DNA of 64,000 nt from NCBI RefSeq assembly GCF_019457595.1, contig NZ_CP080419.1:2604001-2668000 (forward strand), read 5' to 3'. The translations under genes and the position numbers were made by a program. Source of the DNA: Shewanella psychrotolerans (GTDB lineage Bacteria; Pseudomonadota; Gammaproteobacteria; Enterobacterales; Shewanellaceae). The notes beneath the pieces are model-generated. The model was not told the origin of the DNA, searched no databases, and saw only the letters and a program-made list of their open reading frames with translations. Positions 30,846 through 41,125 of the stretch are shown piece by piece; positions within the stretch are counted from its first letter, which is position 1, and every line of letters begins with the position of its first letter.

Positions 30846-30908
30846 GATGATCTATCCGTATACTTCTTATCAAATCCAACCAGCTCAGTTGAGCCAGTAG
30901 CGAGGGGT

Positions 30909-30932
30909 GATGCCTACCTATCGATAGGCATC
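30909..30932 (-). promoter_or_regulatory. Intercistronic hairpin between sucB and sucC
   Basis: GATGCCTA (30909-30916) and TAGGCATC (30925-30932) are perfectly complementary over 8 bases with an 8-base loop, inside the 101-base sucB-sucC gap. No T run follows on the minus strand, so it is unlikely to terminate. It could stabilise or process the mRNA so that sucB and sucC are expressed at different levels. Confidence 0.5.
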
Positions 30933-30946
30933 GAATCAACGTCGTC

Positions 30947-32137
30947 TTACAGGTCTAATAGCAGACGAGTTGGGTCTTCAAGGAAGTCCTTAATGGCAAC
31001 CAAGAAGCCAACAGACTCACGACCATCGATAATACGGTGGTCGTAAGACAATGCTAGGTACATCATAGGCAGAATTTCTACCTGACCATTAACTGCCATT
31101 GGGCGATCTTTAATGGCATGCATGCCTAAAATCGCGCTCTGTGGCAAGTTAAGGATAGGGGTCGACATGAGTGAGCCAAACACACCACCGTTAGTCACGG
31201 TGAAGTTGCCGCCAGTCATATCTTCAACAGTTAACTTACCGTCACGACCTTTGATTGCTAGCTCACGAACATTACGCTCGATATCCGCTAGGGTCATCAT
31301 ATCGGTATCACGCAGCACTGGAGTGACCAAACCACGAGGTGTTGATACGGCAATACTTACATCAAAATAGTTATGATAAACAAGATCATCACCATCGATT
31401 GACGCATTCACTTCAGGGAAACGCTTCAGGGCTTCGGTCACGGCTTTCACGTAGAAAGACATGAAACCTAGACGAATACCATGACGCTTCTCAAACACTT
31501 CTTGATACTGCTTACGAATGTCCATGATAGGTTTCATGTTCACTTCGTTGAAAGTCGTCAACATTGCAGTTGAGTTCTTCGCTTCAAGTAGACGATTAGC
31601 AATGGTCTTACGTAGACGTGTCATAGGTACACGCTTCTGACTACGCTCGCCTAGTGGTGCAACAACTGCAGGCGCTGCAGAAGACTTAGGCGCTGGCGCT
31701 GCTTTCACGAATGCTTCAACGTCTTCTTTAGTGATACGTCCGCCAACACCTGTGCCTTTAATCTTGGCAGCATCTAAGTTGTGCTCGGCGATCAGACGAC
31801 GTACCGATGGACTTAGCGTGTCATTAGACTCATCGCTAGTCGCTTCTTGAGGCGCTGCCGCTTCGGCCTCTTCCTTAGACACTTCCTGACCAGCAACCGC
31901 ACCCGCTACAAACTTAGCAATCACAGCTTCACCAAGTACGGTATCACCTTCTTCAGCGAAAAATTCAACGATTGAACCATCTTCTGGGGCAACCACTTCA
32001 AGTACCACTTTATCGGTTTCGATATCGACTAAGTTTTGATCACGCGACACTTGCTCACCAGCTTTAACATGCCATGTGGCAATGGTTGCATCAGCAACGG
32101 ATTCTGGCAGTACGGGTACCTTAATTTCGATACTCAT
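30947..32137 (-). CDS. sucB: 2-oxoglutarate dehydrogenase E2 (dihydrolipoyl succinyltransferase)
   Basis: Core of the 2-oxoglutarate dehydrogenase complex. The N-terminal lipoyl domain (residues 1-77) carries the lipoylated Lys43 in [10 protein letters not shown]. An Ala/Glu-rich linker leads to the E1/E3-binding domain (about 105-142, [23 protein letters not shown]). The catalytic domain ends with [17 protein letters not shown], containing the His and Asp of the active site. The 396-residue length and single lipoyl domain are normal. It starts 31 bases after sucA. Confidence 0.98.
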   Translation of the reverse strand: MSIEIKVPVLPESVADATIATWHVKAGEQVSRDQNLVDIETDKVVLEVVAPEDGSIVEFFAEEGDTVLGEAVIAKFVAGAVAGQEVSKEEAEAAAPQEATSDESNDTLSPSVRRLIAEHNLDAAKIKGTGVGGRITKEDVEAFVKAAPAPKSSAAPAVVAPLGERSQKRVPMTRLRKTIANRLLEAKNSTAMLTTFNEVNMKPIMDIRKQYQEVFEKRHGIRLGFMSFYVKAVTEALKRFPEVNASIDGDDLVYHNYFDVSIAVSTPRGLVTPVLRDTDMMTLADIERNVRELAIKGRDGKLTVEDMTGGNFTVTNGGVFGSLMSTPILNLPQSAILGMHAIKDRPMAVNGQVEILPMMYLALSYDHRIIDGRESVGFLVAIKDFLEDPTRLLLDL

Positions 32138-32168
32138 GGAAAGCTATCCTTTTATAAATTGTCTATTA

Positions 32169-34991
32169 CTACAGTTTTAATGCGCTATTGATTAAAGATT
32201 CTTGTTGCTGAGCATGGAGCGATGGGTAACCACAAGCAGGCGCAGCAGACGCTTCACGACCGGCATAGGTTAACTGGGCTCCAGCAGGGATTGCCGACCA
32301 GAAATGGTGTTGGCTACAATACCAAGCACCCTGGTTCTGAGGCTCTTCCTGACACCATACGAAATCTTTAACGTGCTGATATTGAGCAAGGATCTGCAAC
32401 ATATCTTCATGCGGGAACGGATAAAGTTGCTCAACACGAATTAGGGCAACATTAGTAACGTTCTCTTTGCGACGCTTCTCAAGCAGTTCGAAATACACTT
32501 TACCGCTACAGAACACCACGCGATCAACCTTGCTGCTGTCTAGCTCGTCGATTTCAGCAATGACGCTCTGGAAAGTGCCACTTGCTAACTCTTCTAAGCT
32601 CGACACGGCCAGCGGATGACGCAGCAATGATTTTGGCGACATCACGACAAGAGGACGACGCATTGGACGCACGACTTGACGACGTAGCATGTGGTAAACC
32701 TGTGCCGGTGTCGATGGCACACACACTTGCATGTTATGGTTTGCACATAACTGCAAGAAACGCTCTAGACGTGCACTTGAGTGTTCAGGGCCTTGACCTT
32801 CATAACCATGTGGCAACAGCATAGTCAGACCGCATAAACGGCCCCACTTCTGCTCACCCGATGACAAGAACTGATCGATAACCACTTGGGCACAGTTAGC
32901 GAAATCACCAAACTGCGCTTCCCAAATCGTAAGTCCACCAGGTTCTGCGGTGGCATAACCATATTCAAACGCGAGCACTGAAGCTTCTGACAATACTGAA
33001 TCAGAAATATCAATAGGACCTTGATCATCGGCAACATGGCGAAGTGGCAAATAAGCTGTCGCATCGTTCTGGTTGTGGAGCACCGCATGGCGGTGGAAGA
33101 AAGTACCACGACCCGAATCTTGACCCGTAATCCGCACACGTTTCTTGTCCTCGAGAATCGAGGCGTAAGCTAAGGTTTCGGCAAAGCCCCAATCAAGCAG
33201 CTTTTCACCGCTAGCCATTAATGCGCGATCTTTATAGATCTTAGCTACGCGAGATTGCAACTTATGACTTTCTGGTACGTAGCTAATCTTATTCGCTAGG
33301 TTTTGTAGACGCTCATTTGACATCTCACCAGGATAAGTTTCATCCCATTCACGATTAAGATAGGGTGTCCAGTCAACAGTATGCAACGTCATCGGACGCC
33401 ATTCTTTGACGACACAATCACCTTTATCTAGCGCATCACGATAGTCGTTGATTAAGCCTGTCACTTCATCAGCTGCTAAGGTGTTTTCTTCGATAAGACG
33501 ATCGGCATAAATCTTACGTGGTGTGGGATGTTTCTTAATCTTGGCATACATCAATGGCTGAGTCGCACTAGGCTCATCGGCTTCGTTATGGCCATGACGG
33601 CGATAACAGACCAGATCGATAACCACATCACGTTTAAACTCGTTACGATAATCAACCGCAATCTGAGCCACAAAAGCAACGGCTTCTGGGTCATCAGCAT
33701 TGACATGGAAGATAGGGGCCTGAACCATCTTAGCGATATCGGTACAGTATTCAGTTGAACGAGTATCTTCAGTTAAGTTAGTGGTAAAACCAACTTGGTT
33801 GTTCACGACTATGCGGATACTGCCACCGACCCTAAAAGCTCGGGTTTGAGACATGTTAAATGTCTCTTGCACAATCCCCTGACCTGCAATCGCACTGTCA
33901 CCGTGAATCGTGATAGGCATGACCTGCAGGCCTGTCTTACAGCCGCGGCGATCGAGGCGCGCTCGAACAGAGCCCATAACCACTGGATTAACAATTTCAA
34001 GATGCGATGGGTTAAACGCAAGTGCTAAATGCACATTACCGCCGGGCGTTTCGAAATCAGATGAAAAACCTTGGTGATATTTAACGTCACCCGAACCATT
34101 GAGCTCGTCGCTGTGTTTGCCAGCAAACTCATCAAACAGCTCTGAAGGCTTCTTACCCAAAATGTTAACAAGAAGATTTAAACGACCGCGGTGAGCCATC
34201 CCCACGACAATCTCTTTGGTACCCGCTTCGCCACCACGATAGATGATCTCACGCATCATAGGGACTAACGCATCACCACCTTCTAGCGAGAAACGTTTGG
34301 CGCCAGGAAACTTAGCACCGAGATACTTTTCCATACCTTCGGCGGCATTGAGGCCTTCGAGAATACGGGTCTTAGTGGATTTATCGTAATTAGCTCTACC
34401 TAAGGATGGCTCCAAACGCTGTTGAATCCAACGTTTCTCATCGGTATCCGTGATATGCATGTATTCAGCGCCAATAGCGCCACAATATGTGGCCTTAAGG
34501 GCTTTAACCAGATCGCGAAGCTTCATGGTGTCACCACCATGTGCAAACGAACCAGTATTGAATTCACGATCCATATCTTCGTCAGTTAAGCCATGGAAGG
34601 CTGGGTCCAATTCAGTAACGGTATCACGCTTCCAAATTTCAAGGGGATCCAGATTCGCATTCTGGTGACCGCGGAAACGATGAGCGTTGATCAACTGAAG
34701 AACTTTAACTTGTTTAGCATCGACATCAGGATCTGTCATACGAGTTGAACTCTTATGACGACCTTCTAACGCTAAACTACGAAAATATTCACGTACTTTG
34801 GAGTGGGCAGCTTCCGGCACATCTGCTGTTGCACCGTTGGCATATGGGAGGTTATCAAACACCGCTCGCCAGTCTTCAGAAACTGACTGAGGGTCCTCTT
34901 GATAGGCTTCATACATCTCTTCTACATAGGTCGAGTTCGCGCCACTCAAGTGAGACGAATCGAGCCAGGCTTTCATGATGCCTTGGTGCAT
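32169..34991 (-). CDS. sucA: 2-oxoglutarate dehydrogenase E1
   Basis: Thiamine diphosphate-dependent decarboxylase of the 2-oxoglutarate dehydrogenase complex. The start at 34991 is chosen because AAAGGA lies 7 bases before it and MHQGIMKAWLDSSHLSGANS aligns with E. coli SucA; an in-frame TTG at 35006 overlaps that ribosome binding site. The 940-residue product has GMAHRGRLNLLVNILGK, the TPP motif GDSAIAGQGIVQE...NNQVGFTT and the transketolase-like region RITGQDSGRGTFFHRHAVLH. It is the fifth gene of the sdhCDAB-sucABCD transcription unit. Confidence 0.98.
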   Translation of the reverse strand: MHQGIMKAWLDSSHLSGANSTYVEEMYEAYQEDPQSVSEDWRAVFDNLPYANGATADVPEAAHSKVREYFRSLALEGRHKSSTRMTDPDVDAKQVKVLQLINAHRFRGHQNANLDPLEIWKRDTVTELDPAFHGLTDEDMDREFNTGSFAHGGDTMKLRDLVKALKATYCGAIGAEYMHITDTDEKRWIQQRLEPSLGRANYDKSTKTRILEGLNAAEGMEKYLGAKFPGAKRFSLEGGDALVPMMREIIYRGGEAGTKEIVVGMAHRGRLNLLVNILGKKPSELFDEFAGKHSDELNGSGDVKYHQGFSSDFETPGGNVHLALAFNPSHLEIVNPVVMGSVRARLDRRGCKTGLQVMPITIHGDSAIAGQGIVQETFNMSQTRAFRVGGSIRIVVNNQVGFTTNLTEDTRSTEYCTDIAKMVQAPIFHVNADDPEAVAFVAQIAVDYRNEFKRDVVIDLVCYRRHGHNEADEPSATQPLMYAKIKKHPTPRKIYADRLIEENTLAADEVTGLINDYRDALDKGDCVVKEWRPMTLHTVDWTPYLNREWDETYPGEMSNERLQNLANKISYVPESHKLQSRVAKIYKDRALMASGEKLLDWGFAETLAYASILEDKKRVRITGQDSGRGTFFHRHAVLHNQNDATAYLPLRHVADDQGPIDISDSVLSEASVLAFEYGYATAEPGGLTIWEAQFGDFANCAQVVIDQFLSSGEQKWGRLCGLTMLLPHGYEGQGPEHSSARLERFLQLCANHNMQVCVPSTPAQVYHMLRRQVVRPMRRPLVVMSPKSLLRHPLAVSSLEELASGTFQSVIAEIDELDSSKVDRVVFCSGKVYFELLEKRRKENVTNVALIRVEQLYPFPHEDMLQILAQYQHVKDFVWCQEEPQNQGAWYCSQHHFWSAIPAGAQLTYAGREASAAPACGYPSLHAQQQESLINSALKL

Positions 34992-35126
34992 TTCTATTCC
35001 TTTCAAACTTTATACACGTGTTTAGCCAAAGTCTTAAAATGCAATCCCAGTTAAACGCACTGCAATTGCAAAATATCTGCCGCCCCTAGAGTCCAGATTT
35101 CACGGCATATTGTAGTTCCATTACAC

Positions 35127-35159
35127 AAAGAGCCACTTCCTCAAAAAAGAAGTGACTCT
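35127..35159 (-). terminator. Hairpin between sdhB and sucA (possible attenuator)
   Basis: On the minus strand GAGTCACTTC and GAAGTGGCTC form a stem with one mismatch around a T-rich loop. What follows is TTTGTGTAATGG, a poor U tract, so termination would be partial at best. It lies in the 211-base sdhB-sucA gap and may set the ratio of sdh to suc expression. Confidence 0.5.
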
Positions 35160-35202
35160 CATTGAGCTATATAATTATTAAAATTAGCTCTATTTGTTGC
35201 AT

Positions 35203-35910
35203 TTACACTGCTCTCTTCAGCAACATAGACTTAATATGCCCAATTGCTTTAGTTGGATTGAGTCCTTTAGGACAAACGTCCACACAGTTCATGATACCGT
35301 GACAACGGAATACGCTGTAAGCATCATCAAGCTCAGACAAACGCTCTTCGGTAGCAGTATCACGGCTATCGATAAGGAATCGATACGCATGTAACAAACC
35401 ACTTGGGCCGACGAACTTGTCTGGGTTCCACCAAAATGATGGGCAGGCTGTAGAACAACAAGCACACATAATACACTCATAAAGACCATCTAAGTGTGCG
35501 CGTTCTTCAGGTGATTGCAGATGCTCACGCGCGGGCGTTTTTTCATCGTTAATCAAGAAAGGCTTAATTTTTTCGTACTGCTTATAGAATTGAGTCAAAT
35601 CTACAATCAAGTCACGAACGACTGGCATGCCTGGTAGCGGACGGATCTCAATCTTCTTACCTTTAAAGGTAGAGATTGGCGTAATACACGCTAAGCCGTT
35701 TTTACCATTCATGTTTACGCCATCACTACCACATACGCCTTCACGACATGAGCGACGGAACGCCAAGGTTGGATCTTGCACTTTAAGCTGCATTAGGACA
35801 TCAAGCACCATCATATCGGTCCCTTCTGCCACCTCCAACGTGTAGTCCTTCATGTAAGGCTTAGTGTCTACGTCAGGATTATAGCGATAAATAGCAATCT
35901 TCAAATTCAT
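35203..35910 (-). CDS. sdhB: Succinate dehydrogenase iron-sulfur subunit
   Basis: Carries electrons from SdhA flavin to quinone through three clusters. The second of two adjacent ATGs (35910) is preferred: it aligns with E. coli SdhB (MxLxxxIYRYNPDVD) and has better spacing from AAGGAAAT. The 235-residue product shows the [2Fe-2S] set (SCREGVCGSDG...GLAC), the [4Fe-4S] set (CIMCACCSTACP) and the [3Fe-4S] set (CHGIMNCVDVCPKGL). Its ATG lies 9 bases after the sdhA stop. Confidence 0.98.
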   Translation of the reverse strand: MNLKIAIYRYNPDVDTKPYMKDYTLEVAEGTDMMVLDVLMQLKVQDPTLAFRRSCREGVCGSDGVNMNGKNGLACITPISTFKGKKIEIRPLPGMPVVRDLIVDLTQFYKQYEKIKPFLINDEKTPAREHLQSPEERAHLDGLYECIMCACCSTACPSFWWNPDKFVGPSGLLHAYRFLIDSRDTATEERLSELDDAYSVFRCHGIMNCVDVCPKGLNPTKAIGHIKSMLLKRAV

Positions 35911-35919
35911 CATATTTCC

Positions 35920-37686
35920 TTAGTAGGTACGCTTGATTGGTGGGAATGCCGCACGAAGCTTAGGCTCCATGTTCACTTCACGCTTAGTCATCTGCTCAGT
36001 TACTGGGTCGAACACGCTATGACATAACCAGTTCTCATCATCACGCTCGAGATAATCTTCACGTGAATGTGCGCCACGACTCTCGGTACGGAAGTTAGCC
36101 GCATAAGCCGTTGCGATCGCAGTCGCCATTAGGTTATCCAGCTCAAGACACTCAATACGTTGGGTATTAAACTCACTTGAATTATCAGACAACCTAGCAT
36201 TAGCGAGACGTTCTCGAATCGACTTAAGCTCGGCGAGACCTTCTGCCATCGCCTCACCGCTACGGAATACAGAGAAGTTAAGCTGCATACAGAGCTGGAG
36301 ATCTTTACGGATTTGCGCAGGATCTTCACCGTCTTTGTTGCTTTCCCAACGGTTTAGACGCTCGAGCGACTTAGCGATATCGGCATCTGTCGCCTCTTTT
36401 GGATCAGCTGTTGCGTCAAGCGCTTTACCTAAGTGTTGACCGGCTGCACGACCAAATACCACTAAATCGAGCAGTGAGTTACCACCGAGACGGTTGGCTC
36501 CGTGTACTGATACACAGGCAATTTCACCCACAGCAAATAGACCGACAACATCTTGCTCGCTGCCATCTTCATTCTTACGAATAACCTGACCGCTCACTTT
36601 AGCTGGCAAGCCACCCATCATATAATGACACGTTGGCAATACAGGGATTGGACCATCAGCAGGATCGATGTGAGCAAAGGTACGAGATAGTTCACAAACA
36701 CCAGGAAGACGCGCTTCTAGGGTTTCTTTACCTAAATGGTCAAGTTTCAATAGACAGTGTGGTCCTAATGGGCCATCGAGGCCGCGACCTTCACGAATCT
36801 CAGTCATCATAGATCGTGCAACCACGTCTCGTGATGCTAAATCTTTCGCATTAGGTGCATAACGCTCCATGAAACGCTCACCGTCTTTGTTCAGTAGATA
36901 TCCGCCTTCGCCACGACAGCCTTCAGTCACCAAAACACCTGCACCAGCAATACCCGTTGGGTGGAACTGCCACATTTCCATGTCTTGCATCTGCACGCCA
37001 GCGCGCATCGCCATACCAATACCATCACCAGTATTAATATGCGCATTAGTAGTCGAAGCGTAGATACGCCCTGCACCACCAGTTGCTAGAATGGTCGCTT
37101 TCGCTTTGAAATAAACAATCTCGCCAGTTTCTATTTCGATAGCTGTACAACCCACGATTGCGCCGTCTTCGTTTTTGACGAGATCGAGCGCATACCATTC
37201 AGAAAAAACTTGAGTCTTATGCTTTACGTTCTGCTGATATAAGCAATGCAATAACGCATGACCAGTACGGTCAGCAGCTGCTGCGGTACGAGCTGCTTGC
37301 TCGCCACCAAAATTCTTTGACTGACCACCGAAAGGACGTTGATAAATCTTACCGTTGTCAAAACGAGAGAATGGCAGACCCATGTGCTCAAGTTCGATAA
37401 TGGCTTCTGGACCTGTTTGACACATAAATTCGATAGCGTCTTGGTCACCGATAAAATCGGAACCTTTTACGGTATCGTACATGTGCTGTTCCCAGTGATC
37501 TTCATGGGCGTTACCTAACGCTACGGTAATACCACCCTGCGCAGACACGGTATGAGAACGCGTTGGAAATACTTTAGATAACAGCGCGCAGCTCTTACCT
37601 TCTTTAGAAATCTGTAGTGCAGCTCGCATACCTGCGCCACCAGCGCCAATAACGACTGCATCAAATTCACGAACTGGAATACTCAC
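35920..37686 (-). CDS. sdhA: Succinate dehydrogenase flavoprotein subunit
   Basis: Oxidises succinate to fumarate with covalently bound FAD. The 588-residue length equals that of E. coli. It has the dinucleotide fold [14 protein letters not shown], flavinylated His45 in [10 protein letters not shown], the active-site regions WQFHPTGI and [11 protein letters not shown], and [11 protein letters not shown] near the FAD site. The start directly abuts the sdhD stop. Confidence 0.98.
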   Translation of the reverse strand: MSIPVREFDAVVIGAGGAGMRAALQISKEGKSCALLSKVFPTRSHTVSAQGGITVALGNAHEDHWEQHMYDTVKGSDFIGDQDAIEFMCQTGPEAIIELEHMGLPFSRFDNGKIYQRPFGGQSKNFGGEQAARTAAAADRTGHALLHCLYQQNVKHKTQVFSEWYALDLVKNEDGAIVGCTAIEIETGEIVYFKAKATILATGGAGRIYASTTNAHINTGDGIGMAMRAGVQMQDMEMWQFHPTGIAGAGVLVTEGCRGEGGYLLNKDGERFMERYAPNAKDLASRDVVARSMMTEIREGRGLDGPLGPHCLLKLDHLGKETLEARLPGVCELSRTFAHIDPADGPIPVLPTCHYMMGGLPAKVSGQVIRKNEDGSEQDVVGLFAVGEIACVSVHGANRLGGNSLLDLVVFGRAAGQHLGKALDATADPKEATDADIAKSLERLNRWESNKDGEDPAQIRKDLQLCMQLNFSVFRSGEAMAEGLAELKSIRERLANARLSDNSSEFNTQRIECLELDNLMATAIATAYAANFRTESRGAHSREDYLERDDENWLCHSVFDPVTEQMTKREVNMEPKLRAAFPPIKRTY

Positions 37687-38034
37687 TTAAACACCCCACA
37701 CAATAACAATGCCAGCAGCCAAATAAGAGAAGGCAGCCACGACGAAGAAGAATTGGAGTACACCACGTAGACTAACGCATTTAACGTAGTCCGTCAGCAC
37801 CTGCCAAATACCAATCCATGAATGGATCAATATTGCAACCAAGGCTAATAGGGTAAACACTTTCATCGGCAAGGTGCTGAATAAACCATGCCAGATGTCA
37901 TAAGTGAGAGGCGCACTAGCAGCGATAAACCCTACTAAGAATAGAGTGTAACAAGTCAGGATAACTGCACTAGCACGAATAAGAATAAAATCATGAACGC
38001 CGCTGCGTCCAAGACTTGCTGCATTTGTTACCAT
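37687..38034 (-). CDS. sdhD: Succinate dehydrogenase membrane anchor subunit
   Basis: Second membrane anchor of complex II. The ATG at 38034 gives MVTNAASLGRSGVHDFIL, matching family N-termini. The frame could begin with a TTG two codons earlier, which is less likely. The 115-residue product has three membrane helices, and HSWIGIWQVLTDYVK near the middle carries the conserved haem/quinone-site residues. It overlaps the end of sdhC by 7 bases. Confidence 0.96.
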   Translation of the reverse strand: MVTNAASLGRSGVHDFILIRASAVILTCYTLFLVGFIAASAPLTYDIWHGLFSTLPMKVFTLLALVAILIHSWIGIWQVLTDYVKCVSLRGVLQFFFVVAAFSYLAAGIVIVWGV

Positions 38035-38423
38035 ACCCAAATCCCCGCAATGATTGACAGTGTCGCTGCAATAACGAAAGCGACTTTCGCTGAAGTGTTA
38101 CCTGAGTCCAACTCTTCCCAGCGGCCGGTATCCATAATGAGATGGCGTACGCCAACCACAAGATGGTAACCAAGGGCGGTCAGAATTCCCCAGACAACAA
38201 ACTTAACGAAGAAGTTATCAAATAGAGATTGAATGCCTGCGAAACTCTCAGCAGATGCGAGTGACTCACTCAACAACCAGATAAGAATGCCGACGGCAAA
38301 CAGCATGATGACACCGGATACACGGTGAAGAATTGACGCAATCGCTGTTGCAGGAAAGCGAATGGTCTGCAGATCTAGATGGACAGGTCTTTGCTTTTTC
38401 ACGTTCTGCTCACTCTGCTCCAT
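38028..38423 (-). CDS. sdhC: Succinate dehydrogenase cytochrome b556 subunit
   Basis: Haem-bearing membrane anchor of complex II. The 131-residue product matches E. coli SdhC closely from VKKQRPVHLDLQTIRFPATAIASILHRVSGV onward. The haem ligand His lies in LGYHLVVGVRHLIMD. Three membrane helices are clear. The ATG at 38423 lacks a strong ribosome binding site; a GTG at 38402 (VKKQRP) is an alternative start. It is the first gene of sdhCDAB-sucABCD, divergent from gltA. Confidence 0.95.
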   Translation of the reverse strand: MEQSEQNVKKQRPVHLDLQTIRFPATAIASILHRVSGVIMLFAVGILIWLLSESLASAESFAGIQSLFDNFFVKFVVWGILTALGYHLVVGVRHLIMDTGRWEELDSGNTSAKVAFVIAATLSIIAGIWVW

Positions 38424-38835
38424 TGAGCATTATTTTTGTTATTGAACCTCTTTCGAACGAAATTTGACCAGCAAGCAAACTTACTACCTCATCTCGCCAC
38501 AAAAGAAAAGTTGAAACAAACAGTTAACTAATTCAAAAACCACTAATAAAGCGAACTAAATAGGGTTTATGGATTGGATTGTTTGCTGCCCTTGCGAGCC
38601 GTGGCAAGTATACGCCCCAGAAATGTCAAATACAAACATCACATTATGCAAATTTTGTTTTTTTAACAAAAAAGCATCCCAAGCCACTGTATTAGCTAGC
38701 GATTTAACCCTATTAAGACCATGGTCTAAGAAATTTAAACAGTTATTTAAATTGAAATGTGATCTACATTCACTGTAAAGTATTGGCGTTTGACAAAGCC
38801 GCACTCACATAAGAATGAAGTAAGGAGAACGGGGT
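38424..38835. promoter_or_regulatory. sdhC-gltA divergent control region
   Basis: About 410 AT-rich bases between two divergent TCA genes. For gltA a promoter is suggested by TTGAAA (38752-38757) and TAAAGT (38776-38781) with an 18-base spacer. Overlapping it is AAATGTGATCTACATTCACT (38755-38774), which has a perfect left CRP half-site. The right half TCACT is one base further out than in the canonical TGTGA-N6-TCACA. AAGGAG at 38822-38827 is the gltA ribosome binding site. The sdh promoter could not be pinned down. Confidence 0.4.
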
Positions 38836-40122
38836 ATGGCTGATAATATAGCCAAATTGGAACTACCAGGGAACGATTCGATTGAACTGCCTATTAAGAA
38901 AGGAACGGCAGGTTTTGATGTTATCGACATCAGTAAACTAGGTAGCAAAGGTCATTTCACATTTGACCCAGGATTTTTAGCAACAGCATCCTGCGAATCC
39001 GCTATCACTTACATTGATGGCGCCCAAGGTATACTTTTACACCGTGGTTACGCTATCGACGAACTTGCCGTCGATTCAGATTATTTAGATCTTTGTTATC
39101 TACTGCTTTACGGTGACTTACCTAACAAGGCTCAATACGACAAATTTGTCTACACGGTAAAGACACACACTATGGTTAACGAGCAACTTGCGTCGTTCTT
39201 CCGTGGTTTCCGCCGTGATGCACACCCAATGGCCATGCTATGTGGTGTAACAGGTGCATTGTCTGCATTTTATCAAGACTCGCTTGATGTTAACGATGAG
39301 CATCATCGTGAAATTGCTGCGTTTAGATTAGTGTCTAAGATGCCGACTATAGCTGCTATGTGTTACAAGTACTCAATTGGTCAGCCATTTGTTTACCCAC
39401 GTAACGACCTAAGCTATGCGGGCAACTTCCTAAGCATGATGTTTGCGGTCCCTTGCGAAGAATATAAGGTTAACCCTATCATCGAACGCGCTATGGACCG
39501 TATCTTTATCCTGCACGCAGATCATGAGCAAAATGCCTCTACCTCTACAGTGCGTCTGGCTGGTTCTTCAGGCGCTAACCCATTTGCGTGTATCGCTGCG
39601 GGTATTGCTTCACTATGGGGACCTGCACATGGCGGTGCAAACGAAGCTTGCCTGAACATGCTAGAAGAGATTGGTACTGTCGATCGTATTCCTGAGTTTA
39701 TCGAACGTGCAAAGGATAAAGATGATCCATTCCGCCTGATGGGTTTCGGTCACCGCGTTTATAAGAACTTTGACCCTCGCGCTAAAGTCATGCGTGAAAC
39801 CTGTCATGAAGTGCTTGCTGAACTGAAAGTGAATGATCCGCTGCTTGATGTAGCAATGGAACTTGAACGCATCGCCCTTGAAGATGAATATTTTGTGTCT
39901 AAGAAGCTTTATCCAAACGTAGACTTCTACTCAGGCATCATTATGAAGGCTATCGGTATTCCAACTAGCATGTTCACCGTACTGTTCGCGTTAGCGCGCA
40001 CCGTAGGTTGGATCGCTCACTGGAAAGAGATGTTAGACCAACCAGGTCATAAGATCAGTCGTCCACGTCAGCTTTATACTGGCTCAGTGGAACGTAGCTT
40101 TGTTAAAATAGACAAACGATAG
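38836..40122 (+). CDS. gltA: Citrate synthase
   Basis: Condenses acetyl-CoA and oxaloacetate at the entry of the TCA cycle. The 428-residue product is the type II hexameric form of Gram-negative bacteria. It has the N-terminal [16 protein letters not shown], the catalytic histidines in [14 protein letters not shown] and [13 protein letters not shown], and the Asp/Arg region VDFYSGI...GWIAHWKEM near the end. The ATG has AAGGAG 8 bases upstream. It is divergent from sdhC and ends at its own strong terminator. Confidence 0.98.
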   Translation: MADNIAKLELPGNDSIELPIKKGTAGFDVIDISKLGSKGHFTFDPGFLATASCESAITYIDGAQGILLHRGYAIDELAVDSDYLDLCYLLLYGDLPNKAQYDKFVYTVKTHTMVNEQLASFFRGFRRDAHPMAMLCGVTGALSAFYQDSLDVNDEHHREIAAFRLVSKMPTIAAMCYKYSIGQPFVYPRNDLSYAGNFLSMMFAVPCEEYKVNPIIERAMDRIFILHADHEQNASTSTVRLAGSSGANPFACIAAGIASLWGPAHGGANEACLNMLEEIGTVDRIPEFIERAKDKDDPFRLMGFGHRVYKNFDPRAKVMRETCHEVLAELKVNDPLLDVAMELERIALEDEYFVSKKLYPNVDFYSGIIMKAIGIPTSMFTVLFALARTVGWIAHWKEMLDQPGHKISRPRQLYTGSVERSFVKIDKR

Positions 40123-40177
40123 CTCTTTTTATAGTGGCTTGAGTTAAAGAAGTTAATTAACCCGAACCACCATTATT

Positions 40178-40219
40178 AAAAAATCCAGTACAGACATTTT
40201 GTTTGTACTGGATTTTTTT
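40178..40219 (+). terminator. gltA terminator
   Basis: A 15-bp stem (40178-40192 with 40204-40218, core TCCAGTACA/TGTACTGGA), an 11-base loop and seven Ts, starting 56 bases after the gltA stop. Confidence 0.95.
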
Positions 40220-40714
40220 ATCCATCAATGACTTATTTATTTCTCTATCAGACACTTCATACTCCTCGTGATATGACGCAAACAATATTATTTACACCGC
40301 TAAGCAAAGCTGTCTAATACCAGTTGCAATAAATAATAACTTTAAAATCAAGCTTCTAAAATCGCCATTCCATCCTGCCTTTCTCATCCTCGTTGGTAGG
40401 ATTTAGCGAAAATAAAATGGCTTGGATGAGACTTTTCTTAAGCGATTTTCCCAACAGATAACGCCTACACCAGTGTTTCGGTATCGAGATACTTCAATGA
40501 TCCGAGCAATGGAATACCAAGAATAAATCGAGGAAGCTAAGGATGAAAACAAGGTCAAGCGCTTACATCATTTGGCATATTATATTTAAGTATTATTCTG
40601 TATCATTTTGTATTAACATATTATCAATTTTAAGTAGAGTAGGTTTAGATTATAATATCAAATTAATCAATGACCTAAGCGACCTAAGCAAGGAAAGGCA
40701 GGGTTAGTTAAACA
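40220..40714 (+). promoter_or_regulatory. Gene-free region upstream of the pilin cluster
   Basis: About 495 AT-rich bases. A perfect TATAAT at 40651-40656 with a weak TTTTAA 17 bases upstream is the best promoter candidate for the pilin genes. A tandem 9-mer GACCTAAGC occurs at 40672-40689. The stretch around 40317-40530 (ATACCAGTTGCAATAAATAA onward) looks like decayed repeat sequence. I found no matching second end and no relative in this window. Confidence 0.35.
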
Positions 40715-41125
40715 ATGAATAAAATAAGTAAAGTAGCAGGTTTTACATTAGTTGAACTGATGGTCGTGGTTGCAATTGTAGCGATACTGGCTTCTATCGC
40801 ATTACCGTCATATCAACACTTTATTATCACTAGCCGAGCAAGAGCTGCATCAACCGATTTGGTCGGTTTATCTATGGAAATGGAATCTATATATAAAAAT
40901 CAACTTGCATATCCAGCTAACGATGCAGGAACCGCTGCTACCACGAACTCTTTCACAGGCTGGGCGCCTTCAGAAACAACCTATTTTAATTATACCATCG
41001 CCAGTAACAGTAACACTTATGAGCTTAAAGCTGAGGGAGTAAAAACTTTAAGTGGTTGTGTATTAACTTTAAATAAAAAGAATCAACGTACAGCAACTGA
41101 TAAGTGCGGGTTCACATCATGGTAG
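40715..41125 (+). CDS. Type IV pilin-like protein (PilE type)
   Basis: A 136-residue prepilin. The leader MNKISKVAG is cut after Gly, giving FTLVELMVVVAIVAILASIALP with the conserved Glu at mature position 5 and the N-terminal hydrophobic helix used for assembly. Two cysteines near the C-terminus (GCVLTL...KCGFTSW) make the usual disulfide D-loop of PilE-type minor pilins. It is the first gene of a five-gene overlapping cluster. AAGGAAAGGCAGGG upstream contains a ribosome binding site, though rather far from the ATG. Confidence 0.9.
   Translation: MNKISKVAGFTLVELMVVVAIVAILASIALPSYQHFIITSRARAASTDLVGLSMEMESIYKNQLAYPANDAGTAATTNSFTGWAPSETTYFNYTIASNSNTYELKAEGVKTLSGCVLTLNKKNQRTATDKCGFTSW

Noticed and set aside
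30909..30932. Rho-independent terminator between sucB and sucC
   Set aside because: The stem is perfect, but there is no T run on the minus strand, so it was listed as an intercistronic hairpin instead.
40317..40530. Possible second family of dispersed repeat beginning ATACCAGTTGCAATAAATAA
   Set aside because: No matching inverted end and no other copy in this window; it was kept only as a comment in the intergenic entry.
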